From the NCBI RefSeq assembly GCF_002871795.1, contig NZ_PNHL01000023.1, positions 1-25,272 on the forward strand: a DNA stretch of 25,272 nt, given 5' to 3'. The notes beneath the pieces were generated by a model. The model had not been told where the DNA came from. It was given only the letters and a program-made list of their open reading frames with translations, and made no database searches. Position numbers and translations under genes: made by a program. The stretch is from Brachybacterium sp. UMB0905. GTDB lineage: Bacteria; Actinomycetota; Actinomycetes; Actinomycetales; Dermabacteraceae. Below are positions 16,225-24,205 of this stretch, one piece after another (position 1 is the stretch's first letter; every line of letters starts with the position of its first letter).

Positions 16225-17097
16225 GTGACCGAACACACCCCACCCAGTACAGGCGACGATGTCGCAGCCCCGGATGGCTCGCCGCGTCACGGGTTTGAGA
16301 CGCCGGAGGGTTTGCGTGCCCTGCTGATCCGGTTGCACGATGCCGGGCCTGGGGCCTGGCGCAGTGACCGTCAAGCAGCGGAACTGATGCGATACACGGC
16401 AGAGAGGTACCGACGGCTGGCCCGTAAGTACGGGCTGGATGAGTGGGAGGTGGCTTCAGCTGCGTTCGAGGTCATGCTCGCCCCCTCGACGCGGAACGCG
16501 GGGAACCCGTGGGCGGTGGTTACTCGCGCGGTGCAGATCACCTGTGGCGTCGAGGTTCGGGCGGCGGGGATGCTCGTTGCGCCCGCCAAGGTGCGCCACA
16601 TGTCCAGGTTCACTGGGTTCCACGACGCCATCCGGTTCGCTGAACGAGAGAACCTTCCCGACTACCACCCCGCCTTCCACGTCACCGACCCCACCATCGA
16701 CGATGAGGAAGACTCCGGTGACCGTGTTCGGGTTGCTGCCGTCCTATCGGAGATAGTCGGGCTGTTCGCCTCGGTGGGCTGGGATGCCGTGCTCGTGACC
16801 GACTGCATCGAGCACCTCGCCTACCGGCTCGGCGATCTGACCTCCCGGCCGAACGCGGTAGAAGTGCTACGCCGCGACCGCGCTATCTCGGCACTGCTGG
16901 GGATACCGCCGAGGTCGTGGGCAGCGTTGCTGCGGATCGTTCTGGGGCATCCCGCCTCGAAGCACGCTGGTACTGCGACCGGCGACGGGGTGCTGCTGCG
17001 CCTGCTCAGCGGAGAACCCCTCGATTCCCTGCGTTGCGACACCAGTCTGCTGGCTGCGATATGGGCCGCCAACCCGGACAAGCAGACCGAGCCCTGA
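16225..17097 (+). CDS. Hypothetical protein with a sigma-region-2-like helical segment
   Basis: About 290 residues from GTG 16225 (GGGAGG 7 bp upstream, inside a hairpin). I do not recognise the family. Residues about 45-100 (RYTAERYRRLARKYGLDEWE and following) loosely resemble the helices of sigma-factor region 2, and the middle has an acidic patch (TIDDEEDSGD). The protein has no signal peptide or membrane segment and should be cytoplasmic. It precedes a small ORF and the convergent integrase gene, so a role in controlling integration, excision or transfer is possible, but it is only positional inference. Confidence 0.75.
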   Translation: MTEHTPPSTGDDVAAPDGSPRHGFETPEGLRALLIRLHDAGPGAWRSDRQAAELMRYTAERYRRLARKYGLDEWEVASAAFEVMLAPSTRNAGNPWAVVTRAVQITCGVEVRAAGMLVAPAKVRHMSRFTGFHDAIRFAERENLPDYHPAFHVTDPTIDDEEDSGDRVRVAAVLSEIVGLFASVGWDAVLVTDCIEHLAYRLGDLTSRPNAVEVLRRDRAISALLGIPPRSWAALLRIVLGHPASKHAGTATGDGVLLRLLSGEPLDSLRCDTSLLAAIWAANPDKQTEP

Positions 17098-17137
17098 ACC
17101 ACGATGAGCGTGCGGGAGGGGCGTCGTACCTATCAGC

Positions 17138-17368
17138 ATGAGCACTCCCACCGCTACCACCACTGTCACTCCTACTTCCTCCGCTCCGCTGTCACAGCCT
17201 GCCGTCTCCACGTTGGGAGCACGCCTGGCCGCTGCCTCACGCCAAGCCCAGGGCTTGCGTGCGACGGTGGATGATCCGGCGGTGCTGGACGAACTGCGAG
17301 GACTGTGCACGGCACCTCGTCCCACGGTGCGCGCCGTCGCCAAGATACGGAAAGGCCCCGCACCCTGA
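17138..17368 (+). CDS. Small hypothetical protein beside the integrase (possible excision factor)
   Basis: A 76-residue protein. The first ~25 residues are Ser/Thr/Pro-rich (MSTPTATTTVTPTSSAP), followed by a probably helical, Arg/Ala-rich part (LGARLAAASRQAQGLRATVD) and a basic end (VRAVAKIRKG). The ribosome-binding site is weak: GGGAGGGG ends about 16 bp before the ATG. It is 40 bp after the preceding gene and convergent with the integrase. Small proteins near large serine recombinases can be directionality factors, but no motif supports that here. Confidence 0.5.
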   Translation: MSTPTATTTVTPTSSAPLSQPAVSTLGARLAAASRQAQGLRATVDDPAVLDELRGLCTAPRPTVRAVAKIRKGPAP

Positions 17369-17415
17369 ACCGCCTGCGCGGCCAGGGAACGGGACCAACA
17401 GCACCCGGTCAGGAG

Positions 17416-18993
17416 TCACGCGCGCCAGATGAACTCGATCCGCCGGGCGAGAACGTCGGCTCGGTGCGCGTCACGGCGGGCGTGGAACGCCTCGGTGCTC
17501 TCGTTTCGGCGCTTGGGCACGGCGGTCATCATATCGGCGGGGTGGGCGTGGACGAGCACGGCTTGCAGGACCAGGCTGGTGGCCTGGTACTGCCACATCG
17601 GCGTCCGGCCCTCCCACTCGGCGGCGACGGTAGTCATGTCGATGCTCGGCCCCACGTGCTGTTCGGGTACGGCGGCGGCGTACTCGCGGCGGGTGGCCTC
17701 GATGCGCTCAGCGATCCGTGCCCGTTGCCGCACCCACATGGCCTTGTCGATCAGCCCGTCGTAATGGTCATCATCAAGTTGGGCCAGGCGCTCTCGGTCG
17801 GCATCGAGTGTGGCCGCCAATCCGACACGCGCCGTCAAGTCGCCGCCGGGTGCTCGGCGCTTGGTGGGGTTCAGGGTGATCTGTTCGAACGTCGCCAGCA
17901 CCGCTTCCTCTACGAGCTTCGAGACTTCAGTTGAGCGGATCGAGCGGTGACAGCCGCCGCGGGTGGCCTGCACGCACTGATACACCGGACCTCGGTGGAG
18001 CATCGCCGTTCCGCAAGCAGAGCAGCGGATGAGCCCTGAGAACGGGTACATGCGCTTCGCCGCACCGCTGCCGGGCTGGTGGAGGTTCCGCGCCTTCTTC
18101 CGCGCGTCGAGCACGTCGGAGACCTGTTGCCAGGTGTCCTCGTCCACGATCGCAGGCCACGCCGCTTTCACCTGCATGAGCGAGGTCTTGGAGCGGGTGC
18201 CATCCGGCAAGATCGGCCGATACTCGCGCACTCCCTTGGTGGAAGGGTTGCGCAGCATCAATTTCAGTGTCCTGTCCGACCACGCGCAGCCGTGCGTGGT
18301 GAGCACGCCGCGCTCGTTCCAGTCCTTGCGAATCCGGTACAGGGACTCACCGGCCAGCACCCGCTGCATCGCCTCGACCACCATCGGCCCGGTCACCGGA
18401 TCGATGACGAGGACGCCGTTCTCGGCGCGGTACCCGAACGGCGCCCTGCCCCCATGCCACGCGCCCTCGAGGGCCTGCTGCTTTGCCGCCCGCGCGACCC
18501 GACGCGCAGTGTCAGCGGATGACTTGTTCGCCATCGCCACCAGCACCCTGGCCATCGCCACATCGGAATCCGTGTCCAGGCGCAGAGACCCAGTCACCGA
18601 GCGAACCCCAAATTCACCGAGCACCTTGGCGTCGATGAGGTCTTCCAGGTCGCGCGGGTCGCGCACCGCCCGATCCAAGTCATACGCGACCATCACCTGC
18701 GCCTGCCCCTCGCTCAGGTGTTTGAGCATTGCGCGAAACTGCGGGCGGATCACCCGCCGCACCCGCTCACCCGAGGGCAGAGTGATCGTGTGCTGCTTGA
18801 ACGCCGACGTGTCGTTCTCTCGGAACACGGCTGCTACTTCCAAGCCGTGCGCGGCGGCGTAGGCGCGGCAGTCGGCCTCCTGCCGGTCAACTCCACGCTC
18901 GCTGCCCTCCGGGTCATCACTGATCCTGACGTACACCACCGCCCGCAACAGCGACCCTGATCCCGTAGTCTGTTCATGCTCGTTGTCGCCCAT
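17416..18993 (-). CDS. Large serine recombinase (integrase)
   Basis: A 525-residue site-specific recombinase from ATG 18993 (AGGAAGG 11 bp upstream; in-frame GTG 19005 overlaps that site). The resolvase domain has catalytic Ser25 (YVRISDDPEG) and the conserved YDLDRAVRDPRDL. The recombinase domain includes GRAPFGYR near 182-189. A zinc ribbon uses Cys324, 327, 340 and 348 (CSACG...YQC...GGC), and the C-terminal region has probable coiled-coil helices. It would join attP and attB through a phosphoserine intermediate, cutting a central dinucleotide. The gene lies about 30 bp from the attR arm, as expected for the enzyme that inserted this element. Confidence 0.96.
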   Translation of the reverse strand: MGDNEHEQTTGSGSLLRAVVYVRISDDPEGSERGVDRQEADCRAYAAAHGLEVAAVFRENDTSAFKQHTITLPSGERVRRVIRPQFRAMLKHLSEGQAQVMVAYDLDRAVRDPRDLEDLIDAKVLGEFGVRSVTGSLRLDTDSDVAMARVLVAMANKSSADTARRVARAAKQQALEGAWHGGRAPFGYRAENGVLVIDPVTGPMVVEAMQRVLAGESLYRIRKDWNERGVLTTHGCAWSDRTLKLMLRNPSTKGVREYRPILPDGTRSKTSLMQVKAAWPAIVDEDTWQQVSDVLDARKKARNLHQPGSGAAKRMYPFSGLIRCSACGTAMLHRGPVYQCVQATRGGCHRSIRSTEVSKLVEEAVLATFEQITLNPTKRRAPGGDLTARVGLAATLDADRERLAQLDDDHYDGLIDKAMWVRQRARIAERIEATRREYAAAVPEQHVGPSIDMTTVAAEWEGRTPMWQYQATSLVLQAVLVHAHPADMMTAVPKRRNESTEAFHARRDAHRADVLARRIEFIWRA

Positions 18994-19023
18994 CAGTCGG
19001 CCCACCTTCCTACTCGCGTGAGA

Positions 19024-19051
19024 GGTAGGTGCGTTTACAGAACCTCGGCTA
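19024..19051. other. attR: right attachment site
   Basis: The arm GGTAGGTGCGTTT (19024-19036) and a 5-bp spacer precede the core ACCTCGGCTA (19042-19051). Beyond the core the DNA is the host relaxase gene, so the second half of the palindrome is missing here, as expected for a hybrid site. The integrase gene starts at 18993, so its upstream region overlaps this arm. Confidence 0.85.
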
Positions 19052-20042
19052 CGCCGTCACCGCCCACCGCGCCCAAGGCCTCACCACCGACACCGCTCAC
19101 GTCCTCGTCGAACCCACCACCACCAGGGAGAACCTGTATGTCGCGATGACGCGCGGACGGGAGTCGAACCTGGCTTACGTCATCCTTGACCGTCCCGACG
19201 ATCACGCCACGGCGCATCCGGGCGACAACCCTGACGCCACCGCCCGCACGGTCCTCTACGGCGTGCTGCAACACAGCGGTGCTGAGCTGTCGGCGCACGA
19301 GACCATCACCGTCGAGCAGGACCGGTGGGGCTCGATCGCCCAACTCGCTGCCGAGTACGAGACCATCGCCGCCGCAGCCCAACTCGACCGCTGGACCACC
19401 CTGGTCCGCGGCGCAGGGCTCACCGACGAGCAAGCGCAAGCCGTCATCGACTCCGATGCCTTCGGCGCGTTGACTGCGGAACTGCGCCGGGCCGAAGCCA
19501 ACCACCACAACGTCGACGCCCTCCTGCCACGCCTCATCAAGGCTCGTGGGTTCGCTGACGCCGACGACATCGCCTCCGTCATCCACCACCGCCTCGCCAA
19601 CGCCACCACCCGACCCGCCGGCTCCGGCCGCACACGACTGGCCCCGCGTCTCATCGCCGGGCTGATTCCCGAAGCCACCGGCCCCATGACCCCCGACATG
19701 CAGCAAGCGCTGACCGAACGCCGCCACCTCATCGAAACCCGAGCAGAAGCCGTCCTCGACGCCGCCCTCCACACCCACGAGCCATGGGTTACCGCACTCG
19801 GCCCGATACCCGCGATTGGGCGGGAGCGGCAGCAGTGGCGATGCCGCGCCCTGGTTGTCGCTGCTTACCGTGACCGGTACCAGATCACCGATCCGACACC
19901 GCTCGGCGCCCAGCCCGAAGGCACGGCGCAGAAGATCGACCGCGCCCGCGCCGAAACCGCGCTCCGGACGCTGACCCGCCCGACCCTCCAGGACGAGCGT
20001 CGGCGCCCCGCCTCCCAAGCGACGCGGCACCTCCACCTCTAA
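19029..20042 (+). pseudogene. traA: MobF relaxase/helicase (TraA-like), 3' piece
   Basis: The C-terminal continuation of the relaxase at 4-1494. True relaxase sequence begins at the att core (19042). Helicase motifs YAVTAHRAQGLT and LYVAMTRGRESN (the arginine motif) complete the helicase, followed by about 270 residues of C-terminal domain ending RHLHL. The apparent GTG start at 19029 lies inside the attachment-site arm and is not a genuine start. Without the missing motifs the fragment cannot be a helicase alone, and expression is doubtful. Excision of the element would restore the gene. Confidence 0.88.
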
Positions 20043-20296
20043 CCCGCCAACGGTTGGCCTGTGGAGGCCGTCGACCGCTCCGAATGATTGTTCGCGGGGT
20101 AGGCGGTGAGTTCTCATGCTTGGGCTGCAGCCCGATGCTCACGCCACACGTCGCCATGAAGACGGGCTCACTCGCATCCCGTAGTCGTGTCGTGGCCCCA
20201 TGGGGGCCAACTTGTCGAGATACTTGTGGGGGACATGAATCTCTGACACCAGGCGATTTCGCGCAGCCGAGCCATCGCCAGAGAGCGAGGCAGGCT
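20043..20296. promoter_or_regulatory. Intergenic region upstream of the Qat operon
   Basis: No gene is seen in these 254 bp. There are two inverted repeats: GGGCTGCAGCCC (20127-20138 approximately) and TGGCCCC-ATG-GGGGCCA (20193-20209). The second could form a strong stem, but no T-run follows, so it looks like an operator or attenuator rather than a simple terminator. The Qat promoter must lie here or within the 3' relaxase piece; I cannot place the -35/-10 with confidence. Confidence 0.4.
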
Positions 20297-22051
20297 ATGG
20301 CGGCGACACTTCCACAGATCCGGCTATGGGACGACAACCCGAGCACACTAGACCTCCTCGGGTTCGACGCCGTGGTCGAGCCGATCGTCGCCGCGGTCCG
20401 CGAACGCAGCATTCACCCGCTGACGCTGTCGGTGCAGAGCCCGTGGGGCGGCGGAAAGTCCACGATCCTGAAGCTGATCGAGGCCGAGTTCCAGGACGAC
20501 GACAGCTGCTTCGTCGTCTCGACCAACCCGTGGGCCTACGACGACCAGGCGGATGTCAAAGGCACTCTGATCTCTGAGATTCTGCACGGCATCGAGAGCC
20601 AGATCCCCGATCCAGGCATCAGGGCCAAGGTGGCCGACAAGGCGAAGGAACTGCTCGGACGCATCAGTTGGAGCCGAGCCGCGGTCGCCATCGCCAAGGG
20701 CGCGCTGACCTTCCAGGTCGACCCGCAACAGATCGCGGACATCTTCCAGCCCAAGGACCCGGGCGGGCCGGACTCGATGGCCAGCTTCAACGACGCCTAC
20801 AAGGAGCTGCTCGCGCTCATACCGAACGTTGAGCGTGTCGTGGTCTTGGTCGACGACCTCGATCGATGTTTGCCGGATGCGGTGACCGCTACATTGGAGG
20901 CGATCAAGCTCTTCCTCTCGACCGAGAAGATGGTCTTCGTCCTGGCAGCGGACCAGGACATGGTCCGAGACGCTATCTCGGTGAGCCTGGATGGCGCTCG
21001 CCGCGGCGACATCTTCGCCCAGCGCTACTTGGAGAAGATCGTTCAGCTCCCGATTGCACTACCGCGTCTGTCCGCCGCCGATGCGGAGGCCTACATCGGC
21101 CTCCTGATCGCTGGCCGTTCGATGGAGGAGTCGGACCTGCAGGCCCTCGCGGAGCACGTCCGTGCCCGACGCAACGCTAACCAGTCTCCACTGCTGCATG
21201 GCTTCGACGACCTCGCCGTCAAGCCATCTGACGAAGACCTCGCGCTTGCGATTCAGCTTGCCGAAGGGCTCAGCGCGGATCGGCGGTCGAACCCGCGCCA
21301 GATCAAGCGTTTCCTCAACGCGTTTGGCGTTCGCGAGTCGATCGCCCGCGCTCGCGGCGTCACGATCCCCCCGGCCGTGATGATCAAGATGCTGCTGCTC
21401 GAAGAACTTCACCGCACGTCCTTCAACGCGTTGGCGGGAGCGTCGGTTCAAGAGCGCAAGTCCATCGTGGCCCGGTGGGAGGCGTGGGCGAACCCCTCCG
21501 GTGAGGAGGGCGAGGACGCGACCCTCCCAGAGGGCATCGACGAAGCGACGAAGGAATGGGCCGCTGCCCCTCCGTCACTGCGAAGCGAGAACCTTGACCC
21601 GTATCTCACCCTCGCTGCGAGCCTGATCAACGTGAGTATGGGCGCTCAGGTCTCCGACGAGGTGCTGGCGCTGATCAACGATCTGCTCGGCGAGAGTGAT
21701 GCTGCGCGGAACGTGGCCGCCGACGCTCTCAGCGAGCGCGGGGAAGACGAGCAACGGGCAGCTCTCGATGTTCTGTTCGCCACGGCCAAGCGCCTGGATG
21801 ACGGCGAAGCAGTGGTCCGCGGCGCAGTGCTTTGGGTCGGGAAGACGCCCGCACTGGAGCAGGATGTGGCAGCCGGAGTTGAAGCACACTGCTGGGGATC
21901 ACGACTTACTCCAGGTGCGGTCGTCGAACTCGCGACAAGCAGACGATCTACCCTCATGCAGCTCGTGAGACGTGCCGCTCAGGACACCACACTGCACCCG
22001 TCGACGCAGACCGCCGCGCGCGAGGAGTTGGAGCAGGTCAGTGGGAACTAG
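20297..22051 (+). CDS. qatA: QatA: KAP-family P-loop ATPase of the Qat anti-phage system
   Basis: A 584-residue KAP-type NTPase. Walker A is at 48-55 (SPWGGGKS), after which the typical NPWAYDD segment appears at about 77-83. Walker B is at 184-190 (LVDDLDR), with the KAP-typical FVLAADQDMV following, and SNPRQIKRFLNAF further on. ATG 20297 follows GAGG by about 6 bp; the frame is open farther upstream but that part has no family resemblance. It is the first gene of a four-gene operon whose order ATPase, unknown protein, QueC-like, TatD-like matches the known Qat defence system. The ATPase probably powers or senses infection; its precise role is not established. Confidence 0.93.
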   Translation: MAATLPQIRLWDDNPSTLDLLGFDAVVEPIVAAVRERSIHPLTLSVQSPWGGGKSTILKLIEAEFQDDDSCFVVSTNPWAYDDQADVKGTLISEILHGIESQIPDPGIRAKVADKAKELLGRISWSRAAVAIAKGALTFQVDPQQIADIFQPKDPGGPDSMASFNDAYKELLALIPNVERVVVLVDDLDRCLPDAVTATLEAIKLFLSTEKMVFVLAADQDMVRDAISVSLDGARRGDIFAQRYLEKIVQLPIALPRLSAADAEAYIGLLIAGRSMEESDLQALAEHVRARRNANQSPLLHGFDDLAVKPSDEDLALAIQLAEGLSADRRSNPRQIKRFLNAFGVRESIARARGVTIPPAVMIKMLLLEELHRTSFNALAGASVQERKSIVARWEAWANPSGEEGEDATLPEGIDEATKEWAAAPPSLRSENLDPYLTLAASLINVSMGAQVSDEVLALINDLLGESDAARNVAADALSERGEDEQRAALDVLFATAKRLDDGEAVVRGAVLWVGKTPALEQDVAAGVEAHCWGSRLTPGAVVELATSRRSTLMQLVRRAAQDTTLHPSTQTAAREELEQVSGN

Positions 22052-22916
22052 TGGCGCTTACGGCGGCAGCAACTCTGCTGAATGGAACGACTTCCGAGAC
22101 GCATGGTCCGACCTCGGCTCAGGGCATGCCGGCACCGGCGGTGACACCGGAGAGCCGGGCCCTTCTCAGCCTTCCGATCAGCTATTTGAACCGACGCAAC
22201 CCGCGTCCGACCTCGACCGAGTAGGGCAAGCACTTATCAATGCCCTCTGGCGCGACGATCCAGCCACCAGAGGCAACGTCGTACCGACAATTCCGCGCCC
22301 ACGTGTTCCCGGCCGCCGCGGCGCCGGTGCAGGAGGTGCAGCAGGCGCAGGAGGAACAGGCGGGGGATCCGCAGGCGCCGGGCGGTCCGGGAGCCGGTCC
22401 ACTCGGCAGGTGATTGGTGGAGCCTCACGCGGTGGCGCGACGATCGGTGCGGCCTACGCGCTGCGGAACCGCGACGCCCAGCGGCTGGCTGACTACGGCC
22501 TGTCACTCGCCGAGTTCGACTCCCTCAGCCCTCGCGCTCGCATCAGCAGACTCGTCACCCTCATGATCGGCGACGACGGACACCCCGATGACCGAGCCAT
22601 CCGCCAAGCGGCCACGGAACAGGTCAAGAAGATCGTGAGGACCGAAGGCGAGCCCCCGACCGCCACCGAGGCAATCAAAGGCTTCGTCAGCGCGTACATC
22701 TTCCAGCTGGGACTTGTCGAACTCCAAGACCAAATCATCAACGGAACACTTGACGGCAACGAAGCAGTAGTGCGCGAGCGCATGCTGCGCGGTTGGATCG
22801 ACGCGAAGGTTCGTTCTCTCGACATCGACGCCAGCCCCGCGCTCTCAGCGAACGCCCTTCACCAGGCGGCCGCTGACCTTGCCCAACGAGCCGTTCGCGT
22901 TCTGAGAGCGAGGTAA
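22041..22916 (+). CDS. qatB: QatB: Qat defence protein of unknown activity
   Basis: About 291 residues from GTG 22041, overlapping the qatA stop by 11 bp; GGAG about 7 bp upstream. The N-terminus MGTSGAYGGS is the kind seen in QatB proteins. A proline-rich segment and then a Gly/Ala-rich low-complexity linker (residues about 80-110) lead into a helical C-terminal domain (from about 115). No catalytic motif is recognised. Identity depends on N-terminus and gene order between qatA and qatC. Biochemical activity is unknown. Confidence 0.85.
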   Translation: MGTSGAYGGSNSAEWNDFRDAWSDLGSGHAGTGGDTGEPGPSQPSDQLFEPTQPASDLDRVGQALINALWRDDPATRGNVVPTIPRPRVPGRRGAGAGGAAGAGGTGGGSAGAGRSGSRSTRQVIGGASRGGATIGAAYALRNRDAQRLADYGLSLAEFDSLSPRARISRLVTLMIGDDGHPDDRAIRQAATEQVKKIVRTEGEPPTATEAIKGFVSAYIFQLGLVELQDQIINGTLDGNEAVVRERMLRGWIDAKVRSLDIDASPALSANALHQAAADLAQRAVRVLRAR

Positions 22917-22924
22917 GCGACAAC

Positions 22925-24205
22925 ATGCCGCTCACACACTTCTATGTCTCTGGTGAGGCCTCCACCAACCAGCCCCCGGCGGATCGTCACCATCTTCGGT
23001 GGCCCACCATGGCCGGTGGGACGGACACCGTAAGAAGCGCTGTCGGCTGGTGGTTGCCCTCGCTGGGCCCAGTCCCGACGCAGGCGATCGATCTGGTCCG
23101 CATCGCGGGCGGCGCCTACCTCGTCGACCGACTCTCTGGCAGACCCAGCGCCTTCACTCGGCGACTTCATCTCACGGTAGAGGTCGCCGATCCCGAGCCG
23201 TGGGAGGGCGAGGCGATCGACCAACTCGCTCAGCTACTTTTCTGGCTCACAGGCGACACCTGGGAACTCCAGCTCGTCCAGGACCCCACCACCCCGAATG
23301 ACCCGATCGCAGGACCCTCTGGTGGCGCGGACTCTGTCGCGCTGCTCAGCGGAGGGCTCGACTCATATCTTGGAGCGTTGCACCTGCTCGCCACTCTGGA
23401 CGAGGAGCCGCTGTTCGTGGGTCACTACGACACCGCCACCGCTGTCCGTCGAGCCCAAAACACCGTTCACAGCTGGCTGGAGGAAGCCCACACTCCACCG
23501 CCCTCGTACACGCAGATCGAGTTCACCCAAGTCGACGACAAGAAGGAAAGCTCCAGCCGCAGCCGCTCGTTGCTCTTCCTCGCGCTCGGAACCGCCGTTG
23601 CCACCAGCCGTGGCGCCTCCAAGCTCTTCGTGCCGGAGAACGGATTCACCAGTCTCAATCTCCCCCTACACCCCAACCGGGCCGGCGCGCTCTCGACTCG
23701 TTCTACCCACCCCGAGACCTTCTATCGGGTCAACCTGCTCCTGCAGAGCCTTAACCTGTCACTCGCCGTGACTAATCCCTTCGCCACTTTCACTAAGGGG
23801 GAGGAGATGCGGCTGGTCGCTGATAGCCACCCACCGGGTGGTTGGGACCGCATCGCTGGGCTCACGGTGTCCTGTAGCAAACTCGACGGCGCTCGGATCA
23901 AGGGCGGAAACTCGACCCTCAACTGTGGCCTCTGCTACGCATGCGTCACTCGCAGGGGTGCATTCATCGCGGCGGGGGTCAACGACTCGACCAGCTACCT
24001 GTCCGACGGACTCACTGGAAACGCGCGGCTCGAACTCCTTGAACGGCGCTACAGCGACCGCGCCGCCATCTCGTACGCAACAACTCGCGGCATCGACGAC
24101 GACGTGATCGACGCAGGAACCTGGCCCCCAGACGCCGACCTGGACGAAATCAGCGACCTCGCTCGCCGAGGTCTCGCCGAACTTGGAAAGGTGACCCTGA
24201 TATGA
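22925..24205 (+). CDS. qatC: QatC: QueC-like PP-loop enzyme of the Qat system
   Basis: A 426-residue protein related to QueC, the 7-cyano-7-deazaguanine synthase. The ATP-pyrophosphatase loop is LSGGLDS at 141-147. The zinc-site cysteines are C317, C334, C337 and C340 (VSCSK ... NCGLCYACVTRR). QueC itself is only about 220-230 residues, so this protein has an extra N-terminal domain of about 130 residues, consistent with QatC. It would activate a carboxylate or amide with ATP; the substrate in defence, possibly a protein or base modification, is not read from sequence. ATG 22925 lies 8 bp after the qatB stop, with GAGGTAAG upstream. Confidence 0.94.
   Translation: MPLTHFYVSGEASTNQPPADRHHLRWPTMAGGTDTVRSAVGWWLPSLGPVPTQAIDLVRIAGGAYLVDRLSGRPSAFTRRLHLTVEVADPEPWEGEAIDQLAQLLFWLTGDTWELQLVQDPTTPNDPIAGPSGGADSVALLSGGLDSYLGALHLLATLDEEPLFVGHYDTATAVRRAQNTVHSWLEEAHTPPPSYTQIEFTQVDDKKESSSRSRSLLFLALGTAVATSRGASKLFVPENGFTSLNLPLHPNRAGALSTRSTHPETFYRVNLLLQSLNLSLAVTNPFATFTKGEEMRLVADSHPPGGWDRIAGLTVSCSKLDGARIKGGNSTLNCGLCYACVTRRGAFIAAGVNDSTSYLSDGLTGNARLELLERRYSDRAAISYATTRGIDDDVIDAGTWPPDADLDEISDLARRGLAELGKVTLI

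Larger units (their letters stand above)
1484..19051. mobile_element. 17.56-kb large-serine-recombinase integrative mobilizable element
   Basis: The element is bounded by the direct repeat ACCTCGGCTA at 1484-1493 and 19042-19051. Deleting one repeat copy plus the intervening 17,558 bp joins the two relaxase pieces in frame, giving ...HVDLGYAVTAHRAQG. A large serine recombinase gene lies about 50 bp inside the right end, the usual integrase-next-to-att layout. Inside are an ECF sigma/ABC-transporter block, an AraC regulator, a complete MobF relaxase, a TetR/permease/monooxygenase block and short unknown genes. No coupling ATPase, VirB4-like protein or other type IV secretion gene is visible. 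It is best described as an integrative mobilizable element that depends on a helper for transfer; that class assignment is inference. Confidence 0.87.

Noticed and set aside
20193..20209. Strong GC hairpin as a terminator of the relaxase gene
   Set aside because: No T-run follows; kept only as an undefined regulatory repeat.
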